Assembly (NCBI RefSeq): GCF_018374135.1
Contig: NZ_JAHAFS010000014.1
Location: 1 to 64,000 of the forward strand
Direction: 5' to 3'
DNA: 64,000 bases
DNA from: Campylobacter gracilis
GTDB taxonomy: Bacteria > Campylobacterota > Campylobacteria > Campylobacterales > Campylobacteraceae
Shown here one piece after another: positions 33,373 to 42,869 of the stretch. The translations under genes and the position numbers were made by a program. The first letter of the stretch is position 1; every line of letters begins with the position of its first letter. Under the pieces are notes generated by a model that made no database searches, was not told the DNA's origin, and was given only the letters and a program-made list of their open reading frames with translations.

Positions 33373-34197
33373 ATGAAAAGAATTTTATCTTTCAGCTTTG
33401 TTGCCGCTATGGCTATATCTTCGCTTAATGCAGGCGTTTTGGCTACTGCAAAAGACGCGAATATCACTATTACGGATGAGGATGTTGCACCATTTTTAGC
33501 TCAAGGTATGCAGCACGGCGGGCAGGAACCGACCGCCGATGAGAAGAAAAAACTAATCGATGATCTAATCAAATACAAACTCCTAATCGCAGAGGCAAAA
33601 AAATCAGGCATTGAAAACAGCGACGAATATAAGCATCAGCTAGAGCTTGCTAAAGATGGCATCGCATTTAATCTATGGCAACGCGAACAGGCTAAAGACG
33701 TAAGCATCAGCGACGAGGAAGCTAAAAAAATTTATGATGAAAATAAACAGAATTTCATGCAACCAGATTCCGTTACCGCAAGTCATATCTTAGTAGCAGA
33801 CGAAAAGGCTGCTAAAAATGCGATTGCGAAACTATCAAAAGTCAAAAAAGAGAATTTAAAAGAGGAATTTAATAAGCTAGCTAAAGAAATTTCAATCGAT
33901 CCAAGTGCTAAAGAAAACGGCGGCGATCTGGGTTCTTTTGGCAAAGGCATGATGGTGCCGGAGTTTGAAAAAGCGGCGTTTGCGCTAAAAGATGGTGAGA
34001 TGAGCAAAACGCCGGTAAAGACACAATTCGGATATCATGTAATCTACAAAGAAAGCAGCAAAAAGGCTGAGACTATGCCGTTTGAAAAAGTAAAAGATCT
34101 CATCAAAAATCAGCTACTTCCAAGCAAAGTAAACAAAAAAATCGATGACAAAGCTAACGAGCTATTCGGCAAACTAAACATCGAATACGCAAAATAG
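33373..34197 (+). CDS. peb4: Periplasmic peptidyl-prolyl isomerase/chaperone, PEB4 type
   Basis: A SurA-like parvulin of 274 residues. A signal peptide (RILSFSFVAAMAISSLNA) is followed by a helical chaperone region. The parvulin domain runs from about 136 to 230 (VTASHILVADEKAA, GGDLGSFGKGMMVPEFEKAA, PVKTQFGYHVIYKE). A closing helix completes it. In C. jejuni PEB4 (Cj0596) helps fold outer-membrane proteins and affects adhesion. Ribosome site AAAGGAAAAAT. Confidence 0.92.
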   Translation: MKRILSFSFVAAMAISSLNAGVLATAKDANITITDEDVAPFLAQGMQHGGQEPTADEKKKLIDDLIKYKLLIAEAKKSGIENSDEYKHQLELAKDGIAFNLWQREQAKDVSISDEEAKKIYDENKQNFMQPDSVTASHILVADEKAAKNAIAKLSKVKKENLKEEFNKLAKEISIDPSAKENGGDLGSFGKGMMVPEFEKAAFALKDGEMSKTPVKTQFGYHVIYKESSKKAETMPFEKVKDLIKNQLLPSKVNKKIDDKANELFGKLNIEYAK

Positions 34198-34433
34198 TTT
34201 TAATTTTAAGGCGCGAGGCTATTAAATTTATACGTAAGTTCGCTGCGGCAGTAACTTGCAAGGATAAATTTTAGCCCGCGCTTTTGTTTTATATGCGCTA
34301 AATTTTGCGAAATTTTAAGCTCACTCTTATATCGTCGGATTGTTAAATTCTAAATTTATTCGCTCTGCTGATGTTAAATTTTGCGGAATTTTAAGCGTAG
34401 CTAGTTTTTTACACATTAAATCAAGGAATTCAA

Positions 34434-35033
34434 ATGCTTTCTAATATCGTAAATTTTATCGTAGAATTTGTTGCGGGCTGGGGATACCTTGGCATTTTTG
34501 TGATGATGTTTTTAGAAAGCAGCTTCTTTCCCTTCCCAAGTGAAGTAGTGATGATCCCTGCGGGCTATCTGGCCTCAAAATCGCAGATGAGCTTTGTTAT
34601 AGCATTTGTTTGTGGGCTTGGCGGCAGCATCACCGGCGCGCTGTTTAATTACTATCTATGCTATTTTTTTGGACGTAAGATTATCGCTAAATACGGAAAA
34701 TATGTAGGTATCACCGAGGAGAAATTTGCAAAATTCGAAGCGTTTTTTAACCGCCATGGCGAAATTTCAACGTTTAACTGCCGCCTAATCCCAGGCATTC
34801 GTCAATACATCAGCCTTCCTGCGGGGCTTGCAAAGATGAATATCGCGCGCTTCGTGCTATTTACCGGCCTTGGGGCTGCGATTTGGACATTAATACTGAT
34901 GAGCCTGGGATATTTCATCGGCGAAAACGAGGAGCTAATCAAGCAAGATCTGCATCTAATTACGATCGCTCTGTTCGCCGTCGTCATTATAATCTCGCTT
35001 CTATATGTTTATTTTATAAAACGCAAAAAATAG
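34434..35033 (+). CDS. DedA-family membrane protein
   Basis: A 199-residue inner-membrane protein with the DedA/SNARE-associated domain. Marks are MFLESSFFPFPSEVVMIPAG, the GSITGALFNYYLCYFFGRK region, FFNRHGEISTFNCRLIPGIRQYISLPAGLAKM (with the conserved R..P..R) and C-terminal helices. DedA proteins are lipid (undecaprenyl-phosphate or phosphatidylethanolamine) flippases or scramblases needed for envelope homeostasis. Ribosome site AAGGAATTC. Single gene. Confidence 0.92.
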   Translation: MLSNIVNFIVEFVAGWGYLGIFVMMFLESSFFPFPSEVVMIPAGYLASKSQMSFVIAFVCGLGGSITGALFNYYLCYFFGRKIIAKYGKYVGITEEKFAKFEAFFNRHGEISTFNCRLIPGIRQYISLPAGLAKMNIARFVLFTGLGAAIWTLILMSLGYFIGENEELIKQDLHLITIALFAVVIIISLLYVYFIKRKK

Positions 35034-35348
35034 CTTCGCGCTAGTAAATATAAATACAATAAAAAATTCCATTTTATCGCCTTTAAGTTCAAATTCTTCA
35101 AATTATAATTTAAGCTAAACAAGAATTTTTATAATTTCACTTTCATAATCTGCGTGCAATACGATATTTCTATTAAAGTGTAATTATGCCTTAGTAGCGA
35201 ATTCAAAAATATTTTTTAAGTAAAATTCTATTTAAAGCCTTAAACAATCATACTAATTTCTAAATTTTAATTTTTCGTTACGTTTTAAGCTGTTTTTAAT
35301 ACTAAAAGCTTTAAAATTCCATTAACAATTTCAACGAAAGGACTTATT
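35034..35348. other. 315-bp AT-rich leader of aspA
   Basis: Unlike other gaps it is uniformly AT-rich with few GC snippets. It probably contains the aspA promoter and operator (candidates such as TTTTAATACTAAAA near 35291-35305), but no single element stands out. Confidence 0.4.
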
Positions 35349-36755
35349 ATGGCAAAGACCAGAAAAGAACACGATTTCATCGGTGAATTAGAAATTTCCG
35401 ACGATTTTTACTACGGTGTGCAAACATTTAGGGCACTAGAGAACTTCCATCTAAGCGGACGAACGCTCAAAGACTATCCATTTTTTATCAAAGCATTTGC
35501 ACAAATCAAAAAAGCAGCTGCGCTAGCCAATAAAGAGGTCGGAGTCCTAGACGCACAAAAAGCCGATGCGATTGCAAAAGCTTGCGACAGGCTCATCGCA
35601 GGAGAGTTTAGAGATCAATTCGTAGTCGATATGATCCAAGGCGGCGCCGGAACTTCGACGAATATGAATACCAACGAGGTCATTACCAATATAGCTTTGG
35701 AGAGCATGGGACATAAAAAGGGCGAATACCAATACCTCCATCCAAACGACCACACAAATTTGGGTCAAAGTACCAACGATACCTATCCTAGCTCGATCAA
35801 AGTCGCCGCTTACGCCAAGCTAACCGATCTATTAAAAGCTATGGAAAATTTGAAAAAAGAGCTTGAAGTTAAAGCCAAAGAATACAAAGATATCATCAAA
35901 ATGGGAAGGACGGAGCTTGAGGACGCCGTTCCTACTACTCTTGGAAACACCTTCAATGCTTTTGCTACCTACATCAAAACCGATATCGCACTTATCAAAG
36001 CCGCTAGGGAGTCTATGACTTACCTAAATATGGGTGCTACGGCGATCGGCACGGGTATCAACTGCCACCCTGATTACAAAAACGTAGTCGAGAAAAAGCT
36101 AGGCGAGATCACCGGCGTTAAATTTAAAGCTGCAGAGGATTTCATCGCCGCTACGCAAGACACTGCCGATTTCGTTCACGTTAGCGGCGCGTTAAAAACA
36201 GCAGCCGTCCGCCTAAGTAAAATCGCAAACGACCTACGTCTTATGAACTCCGGTCCTAGATGCGGTCTAGGCGAAATCGAGCTTCCTAAGATGCAACCGG
36301 GCAGCTCCATCATGCCGGGCAAAGTAAATCCGGTCATCGCCGAGGTCGTAGGCGAGGCTTGCTACGAGGTAATCGGCAACGACGTGACTATTATGCTTTG
36401 CTCCGAACGCGGAGAATTTGAGCTAAATGCGTTCGAGCCCGGCATCGCATATGCGTTATTTAACTCGATCGTGCTTTTAGAAAATGCGATGAATACACTA
36501 GCTGAAAAAGCTATCAAACACCTAAAGGCAAATCCTGAAGCTTGCTTAAAATCGGTATTAAATTCCGTCGGTATCGTTACTGCATTTAATCCTTACATCG
36601 GTTACGAAAAATCCGCAAGTATCGCCAAAGAGGCACTTCAGACCGGAAAATCTGTCGGCGAAATCTGCTTAGAGCGCGGATATTTGAAAAAAGAGGAGAT
36701 CGATAAGATCCTAGAGCCTAAATCTATGCTCAACCCACATATGAGCAAAAAATAG
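35349..36755 (+). CDS. aspA: Aspartate ammonia-lyase (aspartase)
   Basis: Cleaves aspartate to fumarate and ammonia, feeding fumarate respiration. Family marks are the GGAGTSTNMNTNEVI segment, HPNDHTNLGQSTNDTYPS, MGRTELEDAVPTTLG and the mobile signature loop GSSIMPGKVNPV (about 318-329) with the catalytic serine. 468 residues as expected. Its neighbour downstream is a C4-dicarboxylate transporter, the classic aspartate-in/succinate-out pairing. Confidence 0.96.
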   Translation: MAKTRKEHDFIGELEISDDFYYGVQTFRALENFHLSGRTLKDYPFFIKAFAQIKKAAALANKEVGVLDAQKADAIAKACDRLIAGEFRDQFVVDMIQGGAGTSTNMNTNEVITNIALESMGHKKGEYQYLHPNDHTNLGQSTNDTYPSSIKVAAYAKLTDLLKAMENLKKELEVKAKEYKDIIKMGRTELEDAVPTTLGNTFNAFATYIKTDIALIKAARESMTYLNMGATAIGTGINCHPDYKNVVEKKLGEITGVKFKAAEDFIAATQDTADFVHVSGALKTAAVRLSKIANDLRLMNSGPRCGLGEIELPKMQPGSSIMPGKVNPVIAEVVGEACYEVIGNDVTIMLCSERGEFELNAFEPGIAYALFNSIVLLENAMNTLAEKAIKHLKANPEACLKSVLNSVGIVTAFNPYIGYEKSASIAKEALQTGKSVGEICLERGYLKKEEIDKILEPKSMLNPHMSKK

Positions 36756-36773
36756 TTCCAAACTAGGTGCGGC

Positions 36774-36812
36774 GCGGAATTTCGTCGGTTAATTTAATAG
36801 GCGAAATTCCGC
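36774..36812. terminator. Inverted repeat after aspA
   Basis: GCGGAATTTCG (36774-36784) pairs with CGAAATTCCGC (36802-36812) around a 17-nt loop. No T-run follows. It may attenuate read-through into dcu. Confidence 0.45.
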
Positions 36813-37047
36813 AAAGTAGAATTCTATTCTAATATAGATAAGATTGATCGTGCAGAATTCCGTAGATGCAGAATTTCATCAAGTTAGATTTAGCTTCCGT
36901 GGAGTAAAATTCCACTTGCGAAATTTTAGGATAAAATTCCGCATAGAATTCCGACCACTGAATTATAAAGATAATTCGGATTTTACCTGCTGAGATCTTT
37001 AGAATTCTGCGCGCCGTTAAAAAAAATACTTTATAAGGAGTTTTGCA

Positions 37048-38391
37048 ATGGACTTTATGGTGATATTGCAATTTATCGTGTTGCTCGGCGGCATCTACCT
37101 AGGCGTTAAGCTAGGCGGCATGGGCGTCGGTTATGCAGGCGGCTTAGGCGTTGTCGTCCTAGCCATTTTGGGCATGAAGGTCGATATGAAGGATATCCCG
37201 ATTGACGTTATCCTAATTATCGCATCGGTAATCTCCGCGATTACGGCGCTGCAAGTCGCAGGCGGACTTGATTATTTGGTTCAGGTAGCATCTAAAATTT
37301 TAAGGAAAAATCCTAAGCAGATCAACTTCCTAGCGCCTATCGTTACCTATCTACTTACGATACTTGCGGGCACAGGGCATACTGCGTTTTCTATGATCCC
37401 GGTTATCGTCGAGGTCGCAAAGACGCAGAATATCAAGCCTTCCGCTCCTCTTGCGCTCTCGGTCGTCTCGTCTCAGGTAGCGATCACTGCGAGCCCTATT
37501 TCGGCGGCATTCGTCGCTATGAGCGGTCTGTGCGAGAAGCTAGGCGTTAGCTATCCTAAGCTTTTGTTTATCTGCATCTCTACTACCTTCGTAGCTATGA
37601 TCATCACGGCTTTCATCGTAAATAAATTCTACGATCTCGATCTTTCAAAAGACCCTGTTTACAAAGAGAGACTTTCAAAAGGTCTTGTAGCCGAGATCAA
37701 AGCCGAGGAGTATAAAGAGCCGAAACCTTACGCGAAAAGATCGGTTGCGATATTTGCCGTCGGTGTTTTGATCGTCGTTTGCTATGCGCTTGCGATCTCA
37801 AAGAGCGTCGGCTTGGTAGAAAAACCAATCCTTTCAAGAGATAGCGCGATCATCAGCTTTATGCTAACTATCGGCTTTCTTATCGCTGTTTTGTGCAAGA
37901 TCGATACGGGCAAACTGCTCTCTACCAGCACTTTCCAAAGCGGTATGAATGCGTGCATCTGCGTCATCGGTATCGCATGGCTCGGTACGACTTTCGTAAA
38001 CGGACATATCGATGCCATCAAAGATGTGGCTAAAAACGTCGTCACGCAGTATCCTTTCGTGCTAGCTATCGCGCTATACTTCCTAAGCTGCTTGCTATAC
38101 TCGCAGGCTGCGACTACAAAGGTCATGATGCCTGCCGTTGCCGCCGCGCTTGGAATGACTAGCCCTGAAAATTCCGGTCAAATTTGGATCTTGGTCGCAT
38201 CGTTCGCAGCCGTTTCGGGCTTGTTCGTGCTACCTACATATCCTACGACGCTGGGCGCTATCGCGATGGACGATACCGGCACGACGAGGGTCGGTAAATT
38301 CGTATTTAATCACTCGTTTTTTATCCCGGGTACCCTAATGGTAGGTATCTCAGTCGCGCTAGGATTTATCGTAGCTCCTGCGCTGATCTAA
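37048..38391 (+). CDS. dcuA: Anaerobic C4-dicarboxylate transporter (DcuA/DcuB family)
   Basis: A polytopic membrane protein that exchanges aspartate, fumarate or malate for succinate. Family marks are GGIYLGVKLGGMGVGYAGG, AGGLDYLVQVASKILRKNPK, APIVTYLLTILAGTGHTAFS, SSQVAITASPISAAFVAM, SQAATTKVMMPA and the FVLPTYPTTLGAIAMDDTGT region. 447 residues. Ribosome site AAGGAGTTTTGC before ATG 37048. DcuA versus DcuB cannot be decided with certainty; aspartase linkage favours DcuA. Confidence 0.92.
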   Translation: MDFMVILQFIVLLGGIYLGVKLGGMGVGYAGGLGVVVLAILGMKVDMKDIPIDVILIIASVISAITALQVAGGLDYLVQVASKILRKNPKQINFLAPIVTYLLTILAGTGHTAFSMIPVIVEVAKTQNIKPSAPLALSVVSSQVAITASPISAAFVAMSGLCEKLGVSYPKLLFICISTTFVAMIITAFIVNKFYDLDLSKDPVYKERLSKGLVAEIKAEEYKEPKPYAKRSVAIFAVGVLIVVCYALAISKSVGLVEKPILSRDSAIISFMLTIGFLIAVLCKIDTGKLLSTSTFQSGMNACICVIGIAWLGTTFVNGHIDAIKDVAKNVVTQYPFVLAIALYFLSCLLYSQAATTKVMMPAVAAALGMTSPENSGQIWILVASFAAVSGLFVLPTYPTTLGAIAMDDTGTTRVGKFVFNHSFFIPGTLMVGISVALGFIVAPALI

Positions 38392-38410
38392 GATTAGTAT
38401 TCCTTTCATT

Positions 38411-38436
38411 TGCGCCGAATTTTTCGGCGCATTTTT
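38411..38436 (+). terminator. Intrinsic terminator of dcuA
   Basis: Nine-pair stem TGCGCCGAA/TTCGGCGCA with a 3-nt loop, followed by TTTTT, 20 bases after the stop. The clearest terminator in the window. Confidence 0.9.
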
Positions 38437-38641
38437 CATACCATTTAAAATTTTTAATACAATCTAATAGATAAAATTCTATCGATTTTGGGGTCTGCCA
38501 TATTTGCTTATAAATTTAACTTCTAATCGCATGCAAAAAACTACAAGTCTTCCGGTAGTATTTGAGTGGAAGTAAAATTTTATTTGAAATTTCATACCCA
38601 TATTATGCTAGATGATAAATCAAAATTTCAGCCAAAAAACA

Positions 38642-38647
38642 TATAAT
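38642..38647 (+). promoter_or_regulatory. -10 element (TATAAT)
   Basis: TATAAT followed by GTAAG, 27 bases before the ATG of the flavodoxin-fold oxidoreductase. Confidence 0.55.
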
Positions 38648-38674
38648 GTAAGAAATTTAAAACAAGGATAAAAT

Positions 38675-39202
38675 ATGAAAAATCTCATCATCATCGCTCA
38701 TCCCGATATGGCAAGCTCACACGCAAACAAGGCGTGGCGCGAGGTAGCCAAAAAGCAAGCGGATAAATTTGATATTCACGAAATTTACGCCGCTTATCCT
38801 AACGGCAAAATAAACGTAGCGCGCGAGCAGGGGTTACTTTTGAGCCACGATAAAATTATCATTCAGTTTCCACTTTATTGGTACAGCTATCCGCCGCTTT
38901 TAAAGCGATGGTTCGACGATGTATTTGCCTACGGCTGGGCTTACGGCAGCACCGGCGACAAGCTAAAAGGTAAAGAATTCGCCCTAGCGATCACTATCGG
39001 CGACGAGCGAAACAACTATAAAAAAGACGGCACGATCGGATTTGACATAGAAGAAGTTATCACGCCTTTTAAATGCGCGATGAATTTTACAGGCGCCAAG
39101 CTGCTGCCGTGCCACTTTGGCTATGGATTTTCATTTCATCCAGATAGCGAATATATCGCAAAAAGTGCAGAAAAATACGAAGAATTTTTAGCAAAATTTT
39201 AA
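38675..39202 (+). CDS. Flavodoxin-fold NAD(P)H oxidoreductase (YwrO/KefF type)
   Basis: A 175-residue cytoplasmic flavoprotein. The FMN-binding N-terminus NLIIIAHPDMASSHANKAW, DKIIIQFPLYWYSYPPLLKRWFDDVFAYGWAYG and GKEFALAITIGDE are typical of the KefF/YwrO branch. These reduce quinones or act as KefC-regulating subunits. No Kef antiporter is adjacent. Ribosome site AAGGATAAAAT. It is a different subfamily from the MdaB-like protein at 14532. Confidence 0.88.
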   Translation: MKNLIIIAHPDMASSHANKAWREVAKKQADKFDIHEIYAAYPNGKINVAREQGLLLSHDKIIIQFPLYWYSYPPLLKRWFDDVFAYGWAYGSTGDKLKGKEFALAITIGDERNNYKKDGTIGFDIEEVITPFKCAMNFTGAKLLPCHFGYGFSFHPDSEYIAKSAEKYEEFLAKF

Positions 39203-39621
39203 AATTTACAAAGGCAAAATCGCTTTTTTAGTCGCGAAATTTTATTTTAAAAAGTGGCGGATGAAGATCGTCTCGTTTCATCCGTACTGCTTGGCACGCT
39301 TCCTGGATCGCTATTTTTGCGTTGCACACGCAGCTTGCTGAATAATCCCCCACCCTTTTGATCGTAAAATTTTATTCCCTTCTCCTCTCCCCCTAAATGG
39401 GCAAAGTTTACGTTAAAAATTTATACGAAATTTTTCCGTATAGAGCATGCTTTAGTGCAGCCATATAAAAATCAATGAGCATAAAATTTTACCTAAAAAT
39501 TTGCACCCGCTCGCAATAATACTCGTATTAAATTTCCACAAGGCGCTAAAAAACTATGCATGCCCACCCGGCTCAAACCCTCCGCTAAATTCATAAAACG
39601 CTGCGAACTACGCGTTTACCG

Positions 39622-39840
39622 CTACTGAGCTGTATATGCTGTCATGAGCCCGCCAAGCTCATCCTCATCAATGTCAAAACAACAATCACTCATCTTGCTA
39701 GAAAGTGCGTCAGCTGGCAGGTATCAAGGAGAGTTACTGCGAAAGCGGTGCAAAATACGATACCTCCGCGCCGAGCTGCTTAGCGCTTGCTGCTCTGCGC
39801 GCGCAAACCCAAGATCCAAAAAGAGATTTAAAGTAAAGTA
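39622..39840 (-). pseudogene. Decayed gene remnant
   Basis: On the minus strand one frame reads LYFKSLFGSW then AASAKQLGAEVSYFAPLSQ and stops. About 25 bases later a different frame reads YLPADALSSKMSDCCFDI, DEDELGGLMTAYTAQ and stops at 39622. The two pieces look like parts of the 3' half of one gene. No family recognised. No promoter or start visible. Confidence 0.4.
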
Positions 39841-39966
39841 GCGCCTGCCACCACCCTGCGCGCGTGCAAATAGCTCAAAGAAAAGTTTGCTGCGCTCACT
39901 TCGCCACTGAGCGCAATTTGCCTATTGCGCGGCTATTAATGCTTTCAGATTTTAACTTGTTCGCTT

Positions 39967-40161
39967 TTACTTTCCGTCTTTTAAATGCCTGCGCGCAGCT
40001 AGTTGCAAAGACGTATTCGCTGGATATACCTTGTAGCTCGCCCCCATGCCCTCGATAAAAATCCGTCGTAATATTTATGCAGATATTTGACAATAGGATC
40101 GTTTGGATGTGATCTTTTATACGAAATCTAAAAGCTCTACGTCGATACTGATGTGCACCAT
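39967..40161 (-). pseudogene. Decayed gene remnant with two compensating frameshifts
   Basis: Minus strand from an ATG at 40161: VHISIDVELLDF, then a frame shift into SYKRSHPNDPIVKYLHKYYD, then a shift back into FIEGMGASYKVYPANTSLQL and a stop at 39967. Each segment looks coding; no single frame covers all. The second shift lies in a run of five T. There is no ribosome site, so it is likely the inner part of a larger lost gene. Family not recognised. Confidence 0.45.
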
Positions 40162-40681
40162 TTTTTGCTCTGCGCGCGCTGCCTACGTCGCTGCGGTCAC
40201 AATTTTTCTGATACGACACTTAGAGACAACCTATCGCTAAAACTACCGAAAAGCTTTTAGCCTTGTTTTTTTGCTTTAGAATTTAGTCTCAATCAGTTCT
40301 TTGCTAATAAACCGACAGAATTTCCATGCTTTGATATAACCCATCCGCGCAGAATTTAGCTAAATTTATTTGGATTCTTAAAAACGTGCCAACTTTTCTA
40401 TCGCGTCTTATTTCAAATAGCAGCAAAATTCTACCGCCACACTGCAAAGAGTTAAATTCTATCAGGCAGATTTATTAAAATTTTTAAGAGTAGCAAAAGC
40501 AGTAATAGATGATTAATGCTTTTCCAAATGGATACCGCTACCATTAAAATTTTAATCAAAAGATACCCATTAAATTTACGCTCTTTAAATTAGCCAGCAA
40601 AAGCTTAAATTTCACAAGGTTTCCTGTGAAAGCAAACCCCGCAATACTTCATTAAGTAGCGCAAAAAAGCCGCTTTAAATT

Positions 40682-41364
40682 TTATCCCGCGACGCGATTT
40701 ACCCAGATCAAAAACTCATCGCTCGGGTTCTCGTTGTCTAGATGCGCGGGAGTGACGAGCTCAAGCGCGGTCTGCGGGATCGTCGTTTTGAACGTCTGTG
40801 TTACCCACTGCTGAAATTTCACGTTTGGATGCACGATAAAATCGTCATCCTCGCTGTTTGGCGGCGTGCTAAAATCCTCATCCCAGCAGATCTCATCGTA
40901 TCCGATCGCGAGCAATCGCAAAAAATCAAGCCCGCTGTTAGCCAAAACACAGGTCATGCTCGAGCCCGAGCCGGAGCCCATGTGCGGGGTCTAGTCTCAC
41001 CTGCATCGTCCAGCCATAGCGCGCACATCGAGCCCTCCGAGCCGCTGCCCGCGAGCACGCAAAGCCGCTGCTTGATCTCCGCGGCAAGCTCGCGATCCTC
41101 GCCGTAAAACCAATACCTTAACTCCTCGTCGCGATTTTTCGGCTCATCCGTGAAAAATACGATGTCCATGCCGCCCTCGCGCTCATCGTCGCTCCAGCTC
41201 TGCTGCAGCCGATCTTGCGGGTAGAGATAGCCGCGTCTGCGCCCGCCCGCGTCGTCATAAAAGCCGTTTGCTTCGATCCACGCATAAAGCGTCTCAAGTT
41301 CGCTCGGCACGCGCATGCCCTGCGGTAGCGCCTCGCGCAACTGCGCTAACAATAAATTTTCCAC
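40682..41364 (-). pseudogene. Frameshifted SMI1/KNR4 (SUKH)-type gene
   Basis: The 5' part starts at GTG 41364 (AAAGGAGCGATC upstream). It reads LYAWIEANGFYDDAGGRRRG, YLYPQDRLQQSWSDDEREGG and CVLAGSGSEGSMCALWLDD, then goes out of frame. The other frame continues with MGSGSGSSMTCVLANSGLDF, LRLLAIGYDEICWDEDF and ends at 40682. Together these form a complete SUKH-like protein of about 226 residues. SUKH proteins are commonly immunity proteins against contact-dependent or polymorphic toxins. The break lies in a four-base G/C run (40986-40989); one base seems to be missing. Confidence 0.82.
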
Positions 41365-41689
41365 GATCGCTCCTTTTGCTAAATTTGCCGCTCAAATTTT
41401 ACTCTGTTTCGGCTAAATTTACGGATATTTTTCTAATATCTGCGGCGTTTTACACGTCCCGTCGCCGCAAGCGTAAATCGGACTTTTAAAATTTAGCCGA
41501 TTGTGGTTGCGATACGTGCGCGGCGGCGGCGTGAGCGCATATTTGAAAAAAGGGTATGAGAATTTTCAGTAGAAAAATGCGTAAAATTTTACGACTTAAA
41601 TTTTACATCTTGCAATCTCTTTGCTATATTTTTTAGGAATTTTCGGTTTTAAATTTAGCTCGCCGCAAAGAGTGAAATTTTAGCGATAC
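41365..41689. other. 325-bp gap
   Basis: AAATTT words and GC snippets only; no coding signal or clear regulatory site seen. A plus-strand frame crossing it lacks a ribosome site. Confidence 0.45.
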
Positions 41690-42550
41690 CTATAAATTTA
41701 AAATTTCCCGCGCCTTTTGTTTGCACGCCTCAAATTTTTGTTCAAACTCCGCGCGTCTTTGCAGCTCGTTTTTCGCCCCCATTTTGGTGTATCCCGAGCC
41801 TCGCCCTAGAAAATATACATAGCCGGTATCTTTAAACTCCACCGCAAGCGACATTTGCGCACCCTCTACGCCCTCACAAATAAGCTGCGCAAGCGCATAC
41901 TCCTCCAGCGCAAAGGCGTGCGGATACAGGCTTATCTTTTTTAGATTTTTAAGAGCGGCAAGCGGCAAAAGCGCCGGATATGGAGCCTTGCACTTCACCC
42001 AGGTTAGTTTTAGCACTTCAAGACCGCATAAGCCTTTGAGAAACTCGAAATCTACAATCGGCTGATCCCAATCCAGCGTACCGTTGATACACAGATATCG
42101 TAGCGAGGCTATGCCGCTAAGTCCCGAAAAATCGCTCGCTCTGCGTAAATTTTCAAAATGCGCCGATCTTAAGTTTTTCAGCTCGCGCAGAGGCGAAAGG
42201 GCACAAAATCCCGAGACGTATTCCAAAACGAGCTCCTGCAAAAGCGGCAGCTCGGCGAGAAAATCGATATTTTTTACTTGAGCTCTCGTAATGCGCAGAC
42301 GCTTAAGCTGCCCAAGTCTCGGTAGTGCGGCGATCTGCTCCTTGCTCGGAAGATGCAGAGTAAGCTCCTGCAGATCCCCACACTCAAAAATCTGCTCCCA
42401 AAAAGGAGTCTCCGCCCCGATAGTAGCGATCTGCAAGCTTTGCTTATCCGCCACGGGGCCGTTTAGCGCGAATGCGAAACGCTCGCGGTTCGGCACCATC
42501 GCCCAGTAATCGTCCTTTCGATCTAGCAGATCCGCAAAGTGATGTATCAT
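41690..42550 (-). CDS. Leucine-rich-repeat protein
   Basis: A 286-residue cytoplasmic protein (no signal peptide). The centre, about residues 58-235, is made of six or more LRR-type units: LQELTLHLPSKEQIAALPRL, LKRLRITRAQVKNIDFLAEL, LQELVLEYVSGFCALSPL, and so on to LKNLKKISLYPHAF. A polar domain with VEFKDTGYVYFLGRGSG and a basic coiled tail closes it. ATG 42550 has CGGAGATTGC upstream. It could act as a scaffold or immunity-type partner of its neighbours; no specific function can be assigned. Confidence 0.82.
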   Translation of the reverse strand: MIHHFADLLDRKDDYWAMVPNRERFAFALNGPVADKQSLQIATIGAETPFWEQIFECGDLQELTLHLPSKEQIAALPRLGQLKRLRITRAQVKNIDFLAELPLLQELVLEYVSGFCALSPLRELKNLRSAHFENLRRASDFSGLSGIASLRYLCINGTLDWDQPIVDFEFLKGLCGLEVLKLTWVKCKAPYPALLPLAALKNLKKISLYPHAFALEEYALAQLICEGVEGAQMSLAVEFKDTGYVYFLGRGSGYTKMGAKNELQRRAEFEQKFEACKQKAREILNL

Positions 42551-42869
42551 TTGCAATCTCCGTTTTTAAAATTTTAAAGCGCGTGATTTTATCGCGCAAG
42601 CGGTGACGCTAAATTTAAACCCATCTATCGAGCTCGCAAAACTTCTTTTCAAACTATGCCGCCGTAAAATTTAGGCTCGCCGCGGCTCGGCCCGCAAATG
42701 TCTCCGCCACCGCAATAACTCGCCGCGGTAGTTTGCAAATTTAAGCCCGCCAAATTTAAGCCAGGCGGGCTCTAGTCAAATTTAAGCCGCACAAGCTTTT
42801 GTTAAATCAAGCTCACGCGCTTCGAATTTACAAATTTTGCCGCCGTCTTATAGGGCAGAGAAATTTCGT
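42551..42869. other. 319-bp gap
   Basis: Contains repeated CCGCCAAATTTAAGCC/AAATTTAAGCCCGCCAAATT words (42720-42790), apparently a decayed short repeat. No gene. Confidence 0.45.

Larger units (their letters stand above)
39203..40681. other. 1.5-kb coding desert with gene remnants
   Basis: No intact gene on either strand. Short protein-like segments in shifting frames on the minus strand (two described separately) point to decayed genes. The rest has AAATTT words and short hairpins. Composition is close to that of the flanking genes, unlike the AAATTT-rich gaps. Confidence 0.5.

Noticed and set aside
36829..37071. 80-codon minus-strand frame between aspA and dcuA
   Set aside because: Overlaps the dcuA start antisense and is made of GAATTCCG/AAATTCC repeats.
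39896..40219. 107-codon minus-strand frame
   Set aside because: Other frames of the same DNA read more protein-like; treated as part of a decayed gene instead.
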